Shown here: positions 37,281 through 45,892 of the stretch, one piece after another
Layout: the number at the start of each line of letters is the position of its first letter
Numbering within the stretch: position 1 is the first letter of the stretch
NCBI RefSeq assembly: GCF_945870625.1
Contig: NZ_CAMBTS010000014.1
Coordinates: 1 to 45,892, forward strand
DNA from: Novosphingobium sp. Chol11
GTDB taxonomy: Bacteria > Pseudomonadota > Alphaproteobacteria > Sphingomonadales > Sphingomonadaceae
Direction: 5' to 3'
Length of the DNA: 45,892 bases
The notes under the pieces: generated by a model
What the model was told of the DNA's origin: nothing
What the model saw: the letters and a program-made list of their open reading frames with translations, nothing else
Databases searched by the model: none
Program-made: the position numbers and the translations under genes

Positions 37281-37897
37281 AGCTCGACGATATGATCGGC
37301 CAGCCGGTCAATCTGCGCGCGTTCGTGGGTGACCAGCAGGATCGGCAGCGCGAATGCGTCGCGGATACGGACCATGACTTGCATCACCTCCTCGCGCCGC
37401 GCGCCGTCGAGCGAGGACAGCGGCTCGTCCATCAGCAGGAAGGATGGCCCCGCCATCAGCGCCCGCCCGATCGCCACCCGCTGCGCCTCGCCGCCCGAGA
37501 GCGTGCGCGGCCGGCGCGCCAGCAGCGCTTCGATGCCGAGGAAGGCGCACGTCTCCTCCAGGCCGAAGCGGCGGCGTTCTGGCGGGGCGAGCCGCGCGCC
37601 GAACAGCAGGTTCTGGCGCACCCGCAGATGGGGAAAGAGCCGCAGATCCTGGAACACCATGCCGCAGGCGCGCCGCTCTGGCGGCAGGTCGATCCGCGCC
37701 GCGCTGTCGAACAGCACCCGTCCGCCCACCGCAATCCGGCCCTCGGCGGGGCGCAGCAGCCCAGCGATCGCCTCGAGCACGCTGGTCTTGCCCGCGCCCG
37801 AAACGCCCACCAGCGCGGTAATCCCGGCGGGCGCGGCAAAGCGGCAGGCGATGCGGCGGGGCCCGCGCCGGAGCGCGATGTCGATCTCAAACGCCAT
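37277..37897 (-). CDS. modC: Molybdate ABC transporter ATPase, short form
   Basis: The cytoplasmic ATPase for molybdate import. Motifs: Walker A GVSGAGKTS near residue 32, Q-loop VFQDLRLFPHLRV, signature LSGGEAQR, Walker B FLLMDEPLSSLD and the switch His in LVTHER. The product is only 206 residues, against about 350 for classical ModC: it ends right after the nucleotide-binding domain, so the C-terminal MOP/TOBE molybdate-binding domain is absent. The ATG overlaps modB by 11 bases and the stop overlaps kup copy 2. Confidence 0.9.
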   Translation of the reverse strand: MAFEIDIALRRGPRRIACRFAAPAGITALVGVSGAGKTSVLEAIAGLLRPAEGRIAVGGRVLFDSAARIDLPPERRACGMVFQDLRLFPHLRVRQNLLFGARLAPPERRRFGLEETCAFLGIEALLARRPRTLSGGEAQRVAIGRALMAGPSFLLMDEPLSSLDGARREEVMQVMVRIRDAFALPILLVTHERAQIDRLADHIVEL

Positions 37898-38585
37898 ATT
37901 TTTCCGCGGTCCCGGCGCGGCGGGTGAGGAGGTCCGAGGCGATCAGCGCCGCCAGCGACAGCACGATCGAGACCGCCGCCAGCCGCCACACCCGCGCTTC
38001 GCCGCCTGGCATTTCGAGCGCCGAATAGATCAGCAGCGGCAGGGTGCGGGTCTCGCCCGGGATGTTGGAAACAAAGGTGATCGTCGCGCCGAATTCGCCG
38101 AGCGAGCGGGCAAAGCCGAGCACCGCGCCCGCCAGCACACCGGGCCAGGCCAGCGGCAGGGTGATTTCCCGGAAGGTGCGCCACGGCCCCGCGCCGAGCG
38201 TGCGGGCGGCCTGCTCCAGCCGGGGATCGACCGCTTCGAGGCCGAGCCGCATCGCTCGCACCATCAGCGGCAAGGCCATCACCGCCGCCGCCAGCGCCGC
38301 CCCGGTCCAGCGGAACAGGAAGGTGATCCCAAACACATCTGCCAGCACCCGCCCGGCGGGACCATCGGGGCCGAACGCGATCAGCAGCGCCCAGCCGATC
38401 ACCACCGGCGGCAGGACCAGCGGCAGGTGCACCGCCGCATCGAGCAGGGTCTTGCCCGGAAAACGGCCGCGCGCCAGCAGCCACGCCAGCCCGAACGCCG
38501 CCGGCAAGCCGCCCGCCACCGCCACGAGGCTGACCTGCACCGAGAGCGCGACCACGCCCCATTCCTCCGCCGAGAGCAGTTCCAT
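37887..38585 (-). CDS. modB: Molybdate ABC transporter permease
   Basis: The inner-membrane channel subunit. The 232-residue product has about five to six membrane helices, and the EAA loop that couples to ModC reads GAGPWRTFREITLPLAWPGV with the following LGFARSLGEFGATITF. The start overlaps the modA stop by one base (TGATG), and the end overlaps modC. Gene order modA-modB-modC is standard. Confidence 0.93.
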   Translation of the reverse strand: MELLSAEEWGVVALSVQVSLVAVAGGLPAAFGLAWLLARGRFPGKTLLDAAVHLPLVLPPVVIGWALLIAFGPDGPAGRVLADVFGITFLFRWTGAALAAAVMALPLMVRAMRLGLEAVDPRLEQAARTLGAGPWRTFREITLPLAWPGVLAGAVLGFARSLGEFGATITFVSNIPGETRTLPLLIYSALEMPGGEARVWRLAAVSIVLSLAALIASDLLTRRAGTAEKYGV

Positions 38586-39370
38586 CAGCGCGGGATGAAG
38601 CCGAAGCGGCGGAAGATCGCTTTGCCCTCAGCCGACAAGAGGAAGCGGCGGAAACCCTCGGCATCCGGGCTGGCCGAAGTGGCAAGGCGGGCGAGCGGAT
38701 AGGTGATCGCCGTGTGCGACCCCGCCGGGAACACCCCGACAACGCGCACCGCCGGTTCGGCGCGGGCATCGGTGAGGTAGACCACCCCCAGCGGCGCGGC
38801 ACCGCGCGCCACCAGGGCCAGCGCAGCGCGGACATTTTCGGCGCGGGCGAGGCTGCCTTCGACTTGGGACCAGACGCCCAGCCGGGTCAGCGCCTGCTTG
38901 GCATAGCGGCCCGCGGGCACCGCATCGGGATCGGCCACCGCCAGCCGCCCCCCCGCCAAAGCTCGCATCAGACCAAAGCCGGGACGGACCGGCAGGCTCC
39001 CCCGCCGCGCCGCAGCGGGCGCGACCAGCACCAGCTGGTTCGAGAGGAAGGGCACCCGGGTGCGCGGCGCGATCAGGCCCTTCTTCTCCACATAAGTCAT
39101 CCATTCCTCGTCCGCCGAGACGAACAGATCGGCAGGAGCGCGGGCTTCCACCTGCCGGGCAAGCGCGGAGGACGCGGCGAACGAGACCACCGGGCGCGGA
39201 TGGCGGGCGCGACCTTTGGGCGCGGCCCAGGCATCCGCCGCCGCGCTCATCGCCTCTTGCAGGCTGGACGCGGCCAGCACCAGCGGGCCTTTCGGCGGCT
39301 GGGCCATGACGGGCGGGCCGGCCGCCAACAGGAGCAGCAGCAGCGCGGATTTGAGGACGGAGCGGATCAT
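38585..39370 (-). CDS. modA: Periplasmic molybdate-binding protein
   Basis: The solute-binding protein that captures molybdate or tungstate in the periplasm. The 261-residue product has a signal peptide ending near VMAQ (residue 24). LVLAASSLQEAMSAAADAW and VVSFAASSALARQVEARAPA hold the Ser residues usual in the oxyanion site, followed by ADLFVSADEEWMTYVEKKGL. It is first in modABC and is preceded by a ModE-like palindrome. Confidence 0.93.
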   Translation of the reverse strand: MIRSVLKSALLLLLLAAGPPVMAQPPKGPLVLAASSLQEAMSAAADAWAAPKGRARHPRPVVSFAASSALARQVEARAPADLFVSADEEWMTYVEKKGLIAPRTRVPFLSNQLVLVAPAAARRGSLPVRPGFGLMRALAGGRLAVADPDAVPAGRYAKQALTRLGVWSQVEGSLARAENVRAALALVARGAAPLGVVYLTDARAEPAVRVVGVFPAGSHTAITYPLARLATSASPDAEGFRRFLLSAEGKAIFRRFGFIPR

Positions 39371-39384
39371 CCGGGTTTCCTGCG

Positions 39385-39412
39385 ATATCTATATCCCGGG
39401 GTATATAGATAT
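39385..39412. promoter_or_regulatory. ModE-like operator at the modA promoter
   Basis: ATATCTATAT, an 8-bp centre CCCGGGGT, then ATATAGATAT: two perfect 10-bp inverted arms, 14 bp before the modA ATG. The TATAT...ATATA arms resemble the known Mo-responsive ModE operators in front of mod operons. It probably overlaps the modA promoter and would repress it when molybdate is plentiful. No modE gene is in the window. The site also lies upstream of the divergent DsbA-like gene. Confidence 0.75.
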
Positions 39413-39524
39413 GCTCGGGCCGAGGGAACCCCCACCCCCTTCCCCAATCCCAACATTGCGCTTTGCCGCGAAGCATGACAGGGCGCGCCGGAATGGGCCG
39501 TGCCCGCCGAAAGGACCGTTTGCC

Positions 39525-40226
39525 ATGAACCTGCGCCCTCGCACGCTGCTGGCCTGCGCCGCCCTGATCTCCTGTTCAGCCCCCGCCGCCGCGCAGGACG
39601 CCGGCTGGGTGCTGGCCCCGCAAGTGGCCGCGATCGGCGCGAAAGACCGGGTTTATGGCGCGGCCGGGGCAGACCTGAGCATGATCGTGTGGATCGATCT
39701 CGAATGCCCTTATTGCAAGGTGTTTGGCGGGACGCCCGAGCGGGTGGTCGATGCCGCGGGCGGCAAGCTCAATCTGGCGGTACGGCTCTATCCGCTGTCG
39801 TTTCATGGCCCCGCCGCGGTGCTCGCCTCGGCCAGCGCGCTGTGCGTCGGCGATCAGGCGGGCGCGACCGGATTTTACAAGTTCATGAGCGGCTGGCTGG
39901 CGCTGACCGGCGGGAACGGCAAGGGCATTGCGGCGAGCAGCGGCAACCCCGCCGCCGCCGCCGCGCTCGGCGCGGCCAGCGGCGCGGGCAACAAGGCCAA
40001 ACTGGCCGCCTGCACCGCATCCCCCGCCACCGCCGCGCGGATCAAGGCCGAGATCGACGACGGCGAGGCCGCACGGATCACCGGAACGCCCGCCATCGCG
40101 GTGCGCAACAACAAGACCGGCGAGACGATCATGGCGGCCGGCGCGCTGAGCCAGGACGATCTGGAGACGGCGGTCAATTATCTGGCCGGGCGGAATGATA
40201 CGGGTGCGGCTCCGCCGAAAACCTGA
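39525..40226 (+). CDS. DsbA/DsbG-like thioredoxin-fold protein
   Basis: A periplasmic disulfide-exchange protein. From ATG 39525 (AAAGGA upstream) the product has 233 residues with a signal sequence; LISC at residues 14-17 also fits a lipobox, so it may be a lipoprotein. The active site CPYC is at 61-64 (IDLECPYCKVF), and ITGTPAIAV supplies the cis-proline loop. Two further Cys (ALCVGD and AACTAS) lie in the helical insert. It is divergent from modA; a role in protecting or maturing periplasmic proteins is likely, but its partner is unknown. Confidence 0.85.
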   Translation: MNLRPRTLLACAALISCSAPAAAQDAGWVLAPQVAAIGAKDRVYGAAGADLSMIVWIDLECPYCKVFGGTPERVVDAAGGKLNLAVRLYPLSFHGPAAVLASASALCVGDQAGATGFYKFMSGWLALTGGNGKGIAASSGNPAAAAALGAASGAGNKAKLAACTASPATAARIKAEIDDGEAARITGTPAIAVRNNKTGETIMAAGALSQDDLETAVNYLAGRNDTGAAPPKT

Positions 40227-41540
40227 TGCGAATGGCGCCGCCGCCGCCCCCGCCACCGCCACCTTCACCGAGGGCCAAGTTGACATAGTTGACAGGGTCC
40301 AGGGAAGCGATTGCGGCCATGGCACAGCGTCTGGCCCGGGCGGCCTCTGCGCGAGCGATTTGACCTCGAACGGCGCGAGCCAGCCGTCTTCTTCGCCAGC
40401 GCCAGTGAGCGCATCGATCCGGGCATAACACTGCGCGGCGGCGGCATCCCAAACGGCAGCAGCGGCAGCGCGGGTTTCGGCCAGGGCAGCGGCAAGGGCG
40501 GCGACCAAGGCCTCTTCCGCTTCATCCCGGCATTGCGCCGCGCCGTCTTCATCGGCGGGCTCATCGGGTGCGGCGTCATAAGGTGCGGCGTCGTCATCGT
40601 CGTTGTCACCGGCGGGTGCGCGCCAGTCCTCATCGAACTGCGCCGCGTCTGCGCTATCATGATCGGCGGCGGCGCCCCAGTCATCGTGTTCGGCTGGCGG
40701 TGCGCCGCACTCGTCGTCATCGGGCCCAAGGCCCAGCGCGGCGCGCAAGGCCTGCTCGGCTTCGGCGACTTCTTCGGCGATATGTTCGGCGCGGCTGGCA
40801 AGCGGCGGGGTCCACCCCTCCCCTTCGGCCAGCGGCGCGGGATCGGCCTCGCCGCCGAGCAGCGCTTCGAGAAATTCATCGAAGCGCCCGCCGGTGGCGC
40901 AGGCGCGCTCGGCCTCGTCGCAATGCTTGTCGAGCCGGGCGAGGTGCGCGAGCAGCAGGCGGCTATCGAAGCGCACGCGGCGGCCGACCGCCTCGCCCCG
41001 GTAAAAGATCGTCTCGCTGGTGCCGTTCATCGCGCGGTCGGCGAGTACTTGTTCCGCCGCATCGCGCGCGAGCACCAGCGCCGCCTCCCACCCCTGCGCC
41101 AGCGCGGCATCGCGCCGCTTGTGCACATAGGCCGCCTGCGCCGACAGCCCGACCTCGGCGCAGGCGACGCGGACATTGCCGTGCGAGGCGAGGTGATGAA
41201 GGAACTGCACCTGCCGCGCGGGCGAGAAGGTATTGGCGCGGGGGGTTTGAGGATTAAGCCCCTCCCGCTCGCAGGAGGGGGTGGTGTGCGCCTGCTCCGC
41301 CTCCCGCGCGCGGGAGGGGGCCGGGTGGGCGAACGCATACACCTCGTCCTCTCGAACGTACCCACCCCCGGCCCCTCCCGCAGGCGGGAGGGGGGAGGAA
41401 GCGTCGCGCGGAACCCCTCCCACAGGCGGGAGAGGAGCATAACGCCCCGAAATTGCCGCGATGGGATCATTCGGCAGCCCGATATCCCGCTCCGCCAGTA
41501 TCCACCCCCGCCCGAACCCGCTGCTGCGCTTGCTGTCCAT
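39576..41540 (-). CDS. Hypothetical HTH-like protein, 3' boundary uncertain
   Basis: The open frame has 654 codons, but only about residues 1-420 look genuine. Residues 1-35 (SSGFGRGWILAERDIGLPND) and 105-215 (FSPARQVQFLHHLASHGNVR; VGLSAQAAYVHKRRDAALAQ; RRVRFDSRLLLAHLARLDKH) form a conserved-looking core with a helix-turn-helix, reminiscent of small terminase-like proteins. An acidic Asp/Ala-rich tail follows. Residues 36-104 are encoded by palindromic repeats (41259-41436). The last 215 codons run antisense through the DsbA-like gene and are probably not real; an undetected frameshift near 40,300 would explain this. Confidence 0.5.
   Translation of the reverse strand: MDSKRSSGFGRGWILAERDIGLPNDPIAAISGRYAPLPPVGGVPRDASSPLPPAGGAGGGYVREDEVYAFAHPAPSRAREAEQAHTTPSCEREGLNPQTPRANTFSPARQVQFLHHLASHGNVRVACAEVGLSAQAAYVHKRRDAALAQGWEAALVLARDAAEQVLADRAMNGTSETIFYRGEAVGRRVRFDSRLLLAHLARLDKHCDEAERACATGGRFDEFLEALLGGEADPAPLAEGEGWTPPLASRAEHIAEEVAEAEQALRAALGLGPDDDECGAPPAEHDDWGAAADHDSADAAQFDEDWRAPAGDNDDDDAAPYDAAPDEPADEDGAAQCRDEAEEALVAALAAALAETRAAAAAVWDAAAAQCYARIDALTGAGEEDGWLAPFEVKSLAQRPPGPDAVPWPQSLPWTLSTMSTWPSVKVAVAGAAAAPFASGFRRSRTRIIPPGQIIDRRLQIVLAQRAGRHDRLAGLVVAHRDGGRSGDPCGLAVVDLGLDPRGGGGGCGAGGQFGLVARAAGRAERGGGGGVAAARRNALAVPAGQRQPAAHELVKSGRARLIADAQRAGRGEHRGGAMKRQRIEPYRQIELAARGIDHPLGRPAKHLAIRAFEIDPHDHAQVCPGRAINPVFRADRGHLRGQHPAGVLRGGGG
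41259..41436. repeat. Four GC-rich palindromes inside a coding frame
   Basis: CCCCTCC-n8-GGAGGGG at 41259, CCTCCCGCGCGCGGGAGG at 41300-41317, CCCCTCCCGC-AG-GCGGGAGGGG at 41372-41393 and CCCCTCCCACAGGCGGGAGA at 41414. They resemble intergenic REP-type elements of sphingomonads, yet lie in frame within the N-terminal third of the HTH-like ORF, adding about 70 low-complexity residues. Confidence 0.75.
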
Positions 41541-41808
41541 CCTTGCGACTCCCGTTGGAACAAAAACGGAACGATGGCATGGATGGGGGGATGTAGGACA
41601 GGGGTTTGGCGGGGCGGGTGGGGACGCTGGCGAGGCGGCGGGCGAACAGAGGAACGAGATTAAAAATGATTACTGCGAATTTCGCCAGAGACGCGATGTA
41701 TGTATAAATTACAAAACCATATGGAACTTTTGAATATTCTGACCAAAATGGAGACATGATTTTGAAGTATTCAAGAATTAACTTCGTGACGTTACAAAGG
41801 AGGGTGAG

Positions 41809-42420
41809 ATGGAAATATTTATTGATATCGCTGGGATGTTTTATCGCCACCGCGTCACCGTTGGTGAAAACCCGAGTGTTTTTGATGTTATGGACGCAGT
41901 ACGAGGTCAACGCGCCCTACACGGTGGAGGTACATTGCAGTTTGATATCGAACCATCAGCAACTATCGAGAATCCAGACGGTTCACCGATGGAATTCATA
42001 TCTTATATTGAAGTAACCTATGACGATAACAGCAAACCAGTGTCAAGGCAAGGCAATGGCGAAATAATCTCGGGCGTTTACGCTTTTAATGATGGGACTA
42101 AAGTTTTTCCCGATAAACAAGATGGCAACATTCGCTTCCAGCTTGTTTGGCAATATTATGTCACGTCTAAGCTTGGTGTTGTTAAAAATTTGGGCAAAGA
42201 CGGATCACGTAAGATTGTAGGATTGAAAAGCAACAATCTCATGCCGCCAGATATTACATTAGAATCTGGCGATACGATTATGTGGAGGCTCGTAGCAATA
42301 TTTGACCTCGAACAAACGGCTGAAAAAGAAGCGAACAAAGGAGCCTTCGGTGGTGTTGCGCCAACTGGAACAGCAAGAGCTATCGGTTCCATGTTGAAAA
42401 CATTGAACCAGCAGCAATAA
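41809..42420 (+). CDS. AT-rich orphan gene, unknown function
   Basis: Not recognised. The 203-residue product starts at ATG 41809 after a textbook AAGGAGG. Base and codon use is clearly AT-rich (AAA, AAT, TTT and ATT codons) while all neighbours use GC-ending codons, suggesting recent transfer. No signal peptide or membrane helix is visible. The N-terminus alternates strands and one helix (MEIFIDIAGMFYRHRVTVGE then SVFDVMDAVRG), followed by beta-rich segments (FRFQLVWQYYVTS-like). The C-terminus is GAFGGVAPTGTARAIGSMLK. The 268 bp upstream are also AT-rich and may carry its promoter; GC-rich palindromes flank it. Confidence 0.65.
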   Translation: MEIFIDIAGMFYRHRVTVGENPSVFDVMDAVRGQRALHGGGTLQFDIEPSATIENPDGSPMEFISYIEVTYDDNSKPVSRQGNGEIISGVYAFNDGTKVFPDKQDGNIRFQLVWQYYVTSKLGVVKNLGKDGSRKIVGLKSNNLMPPDITLESGDTIMWRLVAIFDLEQTAEKEANKGAFGGVAPTGTARAIGSMLKTLNQQQ

Positions 42421-42470
42421 AATTTGGTCAGTGCAGGATTTGCATAAGAACGTTGATTTACGCCCATCTA

Positions 42471-42530
42471 GCCCGCACTGGCGGGCAATCCCGCAAGCTT
42501 CGGCATCCTTCCCCCTTGATGGGGGAAGGA
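42471..42530. terminator. Two hairpins after the AT-rich gene
   Basis: GCCCGC-ACTG-GCGGGC (42471-42486) and TCCTTCCCCC-TTGAT-GGGGGAAGGA (42506-42530, perfect 10-bp stem) follow the AT-rich gene by 50-110 bp. Neither has a T-run, so termination is uncertain; the second also resembles the dispersed palindromic elements nearby. Confidence 0.4.
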
Positions 42531-42585
42531 TACGCAGGCTTGGCCTACTTGGGCCTAGCCGGAGTTGGATGGGGGTGACCAAGCG

Positions 42586-42696
42586 ATGAGAAAAACGCCG
42601 CCGCCGGTCGATGTAACGCTGGCGCGGGCATTGCGCCGTGATCCGACCGAGGCGGATGCGGCGATTTCGGCGGCGGGTGGCGCTTGGATGGCCTGA
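42586..42696 (+). pseudogene. Possible remnant of a DUF559-like gene start
   Basis: A 36-codon frame, MRKTPPPVDVTLARALRRDP then TEADAAISAAGG. The LARALRRDPTEA stretch resembles the N-terminus of small DUF559/endonuclease-like proteins (R.LRR..T.AE..LW), but the rest of such a gene is missing and repeats follow. The similarity is weak. Confidence 0.3.
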
Positions 42697-42736
42697 GGCC
42701 CCTGCCTGCGCAGGGGCGCTGATTGCGGCTGCGCGC

Positions 42737-42756
42737 GTCCCGGCGAAGGCCGGGAC
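42737..42756. repeat. REP-like palindrome
   Basis: GTCCCGGC-GAAG-GCCGGGAC, a perfect 8-bp stem with a GAAG loop. This is a very common intergenic palindrome type in alphaproteobacteria. It sits in the repeat-rich 42,421-43,026 gap, which holds no convincing intact gene. Confidence 0.7.
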
Positions 42757-42827
42757 CTCGGGCGGGGTGGCGCTGGGATGATGTTGTGCGGTCTTTGCAG
42801 GCTCTGCGCGGGTTTGGTTGGGGTTGG

Positions 42828-42961
42828 GGTTGCCTGAGGGTGCCCCTCCACCACCTTTCAGGTGGTCCCTCTCCCCGTGCCGGGGAGGAACGGGTTGTGG
42901 TTGCCTGAGAGTGCCCCTCCACCACCCTTTGGGTGGTCCCCCTCCCCGTGTCGGGGAGGAA
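42828..42961. repeat. Two 63-bp direct repeats with internal palindromes
   Basis: Copies at 42828-42890 and 42899-42961 (period 71 bp) share GGTTGCCTGAG, GTGCCCCTCCACCACC, GGTGGTCC and CTCCCCGTG..GGGGAGGAA, with a few substitutions. Each contains two inverted repeats (ACCACC/GGTGGT and CTCCCCG/CGGGGAG). A further related palindrome with AGGCTCAGGGTGAGCGAGG follows at about 42985-43015. They look like clustered REP-type elements. Confidence 0.75.
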
Positions 42962-43026
42962 TTTAGTGGTTGCGCTCCACTACCCTTCCTTCGGCAGGCT
43001 CAGGGTGAGCGAGGCGGTCTCCCTCT

Positions 43027-43884
43027 TCAGTTCCAGGTGAAGCGGTAGCCGTAGGCGAGGCCCACGCTGAATTGGTCGCGGCGGCCGCGCTCGCGGATCA
43101 GGGTGCTGCTGGCGGCGGCATCGGCGAGGCGGTCGTAGCCGGTGAACAGGGTGATCGCGCCGAGGCGGCCGCGTTCGCCCAGTGGGCGGATGAGCGATCC
43201 GGCGACACCCGCCGAGACGAGGCCCGAACCGGTGCGGAAGGGGGCGAGGCCGGCGCGGGCGCCTTGCAGCGGGGAGACGCCGAAATAGACCTGCGTATAG
43301 TCGGCATCGGCAAATGTGGCGCGCACGCCCAGCGCATAGCGGAATTTGCCCGCCTGATCGCTGAAGCGGGCCGAGGTATCGGCGACGAGGCCGGTGTGCC
43401 CGCCCGTGCCCTGGCGGACTTCGGCGCGCAGGGTGACGCGGCGATTAGGGCTATATTGCGCAAAGCCGCCGAATTCCCCCGCCAGCCGGACATCGCCGAA
43501 GCCGCGCAGCGCGGTGCTGCCGCCGGTGATCAGGAACGGCGAGCCGCCGGTGGATTCGCGGCGGCCGAAGCGGATCTTGGCGATCGGGCCGATCTTCCAG
43601 CCATCCTGATTGATCGCATTCCAGCCCAGCCCTTCCTGCACCGAGAGAAACGCGGTGTCCTTGTAGTTCACCCGCAGATCCGGGAACACGGAGAACGCGG
43701 TATCGCGCGAGCCTTGCCACGCGGGGGCGACGATGGGGGCGATACCGACGGTGAGCACCCAGGTGGGCGGCGGCGGCGGGCCGCCGGATGGCAGCATCGG
43801 CCGCGCGGCTTGCGCATGGGCGGCGCAGGGAAGCGCGAGAAGGAGCGCGGCGGCGGCAAGCGGGAGGAGCGGCGAGCGTGTCAT
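43027..43884 (-). CDS. MipA/OmpV-like outer-membrane protein
   Basis: The 285-residue product has a signal peptide ending near AHAQ (residue 25), a Pro-rich linker and then alternating amphipathic strands typical of a beta-barrel: VLTVGIAPIVAPAWQGSRDT at the start and RDQFSVGLAYGYRFTWN at the end, finishing near an aromatic as outer-membrane proteins do. The GSRDTAFSVFPDLRVNYKD block resembles the MipA/OmpV family, some members of which act as scaffolds for peptidoglycan enzymes. The role here is unknown. It lies 49 bp upstream of uvrA on the same strand, i.e. after it in transcription. Confidence 0.8.
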   Translation of the reverse strand: MTRSPLLPLAAAALLLALPCAAHAQAARPMLPSGGPPPPPTWVLTVGIAPIVAPAWQGSRDTAFSVFPDLRVNYKDTAFLSVQEGLGWNAINQDGWKIGPIAKIRFGRRESTGGSPFLITGGSTALRGFGDVRLAGEFGGFAQYSPNRRVTLRAEVRQGTGGHTGLVADTSARFSDQAGKFRYALGVRATFADADYTQVYFGVSPLQGARAGLAPFRTGSGLVSAGVAGSLIRPLGERGRLGAITLFTGYDRLADAAASSTLIRERGRRDQFSVGLAYGYRFTWN

Positions 43885-43933
43885 TATATCATATCCTGAT
43901 GGTCGGCTTAATCGGCGCTATACCGGGCGGCCT

Positions 43934-45892
<1,959 letters not shown>

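Noticed and set aside
37456-38835. 459-codon minus-strand ORF across modB/modC/modA
   Set aside because: It overlaps three certain genes in another frame and is Arg/Gly/Ala-rich low complexity.
41259-42961. Repeat clusters as a CRISPR array
   Set aside because: Units differ in length and spacing, are palindromic with GC-rich cores, and have no uniform unique spacers or cas genes.

Overview
The window is chromosomal DNA of a high-GC alphaproteobacterium, most likely a sphingomonad (Sphingomonas/Novosphingobium-like). This rests on the composition, the alphaproteobacterial r-protein order without rpsD in the alpha operon, an S5 with a long Gly/Arg-rich N-terminus, a sphingomonad-style MarR protein, and REP-like palindromes. 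The genus is an inference; no rRNA or tRNA gene is present.

Region 1 (about 1-26,130) is the str-S10-spc-alpha ribosomal supercluster, all on the minus strand: rpsL-rpsG-fusA-tuf-rpsJ-rplC-rplD-rplW-rplB-rpsS-rplV-rpsC-rplP-rpmC-rpsQ-rplN-rplX-rplE-rpsN-rpsH-rplF-rplR-rpsE-rpmD, then rplO-secY-adk, then rpsM-rpsK-rpoA. Two accessory islands break it. Between rpmD and rplO sit a Kup K+ transporter (plus strand) and, divergent from it, an unusual membrane protein. That protein joins the KdpD membrane/GAF/DHp sensor region directly to a KdpE-type winged-helix DNA-binding domain; it has no ATPase and no receiver, and the phospho-acceptor His is replaced by Asn. Between adk and rpsM sit a cupin, a degenerate GGDEF-like protein, a small secreted protein and a frameshifted SRPBCC gene. 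Three candidate promoters with the same layout (TTGAC-like, 17 bp, TAA-like) precede rpsL, rplO and rpsM, so the sub-operons probably start independently.

Region 2 (about 26,270-30,290) holds small regulatory or unknown genes: a glycine-zipper protein, a MarR-like regulator, a small membrane protein broken by an in-frame TGA, an unknown protein, a LuxR-type regulator whose C-terminal membrane helix lies in another frame, and a NarL-like response regulator with Cys in place of the phospho-acceptor Asp.

Region 3 (30,411-37,280) is a complete type I secretion system (PrtD-like ABC protein, HlyD-like adaptor, TolC-like outer-membrane protein) with no recognisable substrate, followed by a second kup paralogue.

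Region 4 (37,277-40,226) is modABC for molybdate uptake on the minus strand. ModC is short, and a perfect ModE-like palindrome lies in front of modA. A DsbA/DsbG-like thioredoxin-fold protein is divergent from it.

Region 5 (40,200-45,892) holds a poorly bounded ORF carrying in-frame palindromic repeats, a strikingly AT-rich orphan gene, a repeat-rich non-coding stretch, a MipA/OmpV-like outer-membrane protein and the 3' part of uvrA, which runs off the right edge.

The most interesting candidate is the KdpD-KdpE chimera beside kup inside the spc operon: it looks like a one-component, membrane-bound potassium regulator. Three genes carry a single-lesion disruption, so sequencing error should be excluded before they are called pseudogenes.
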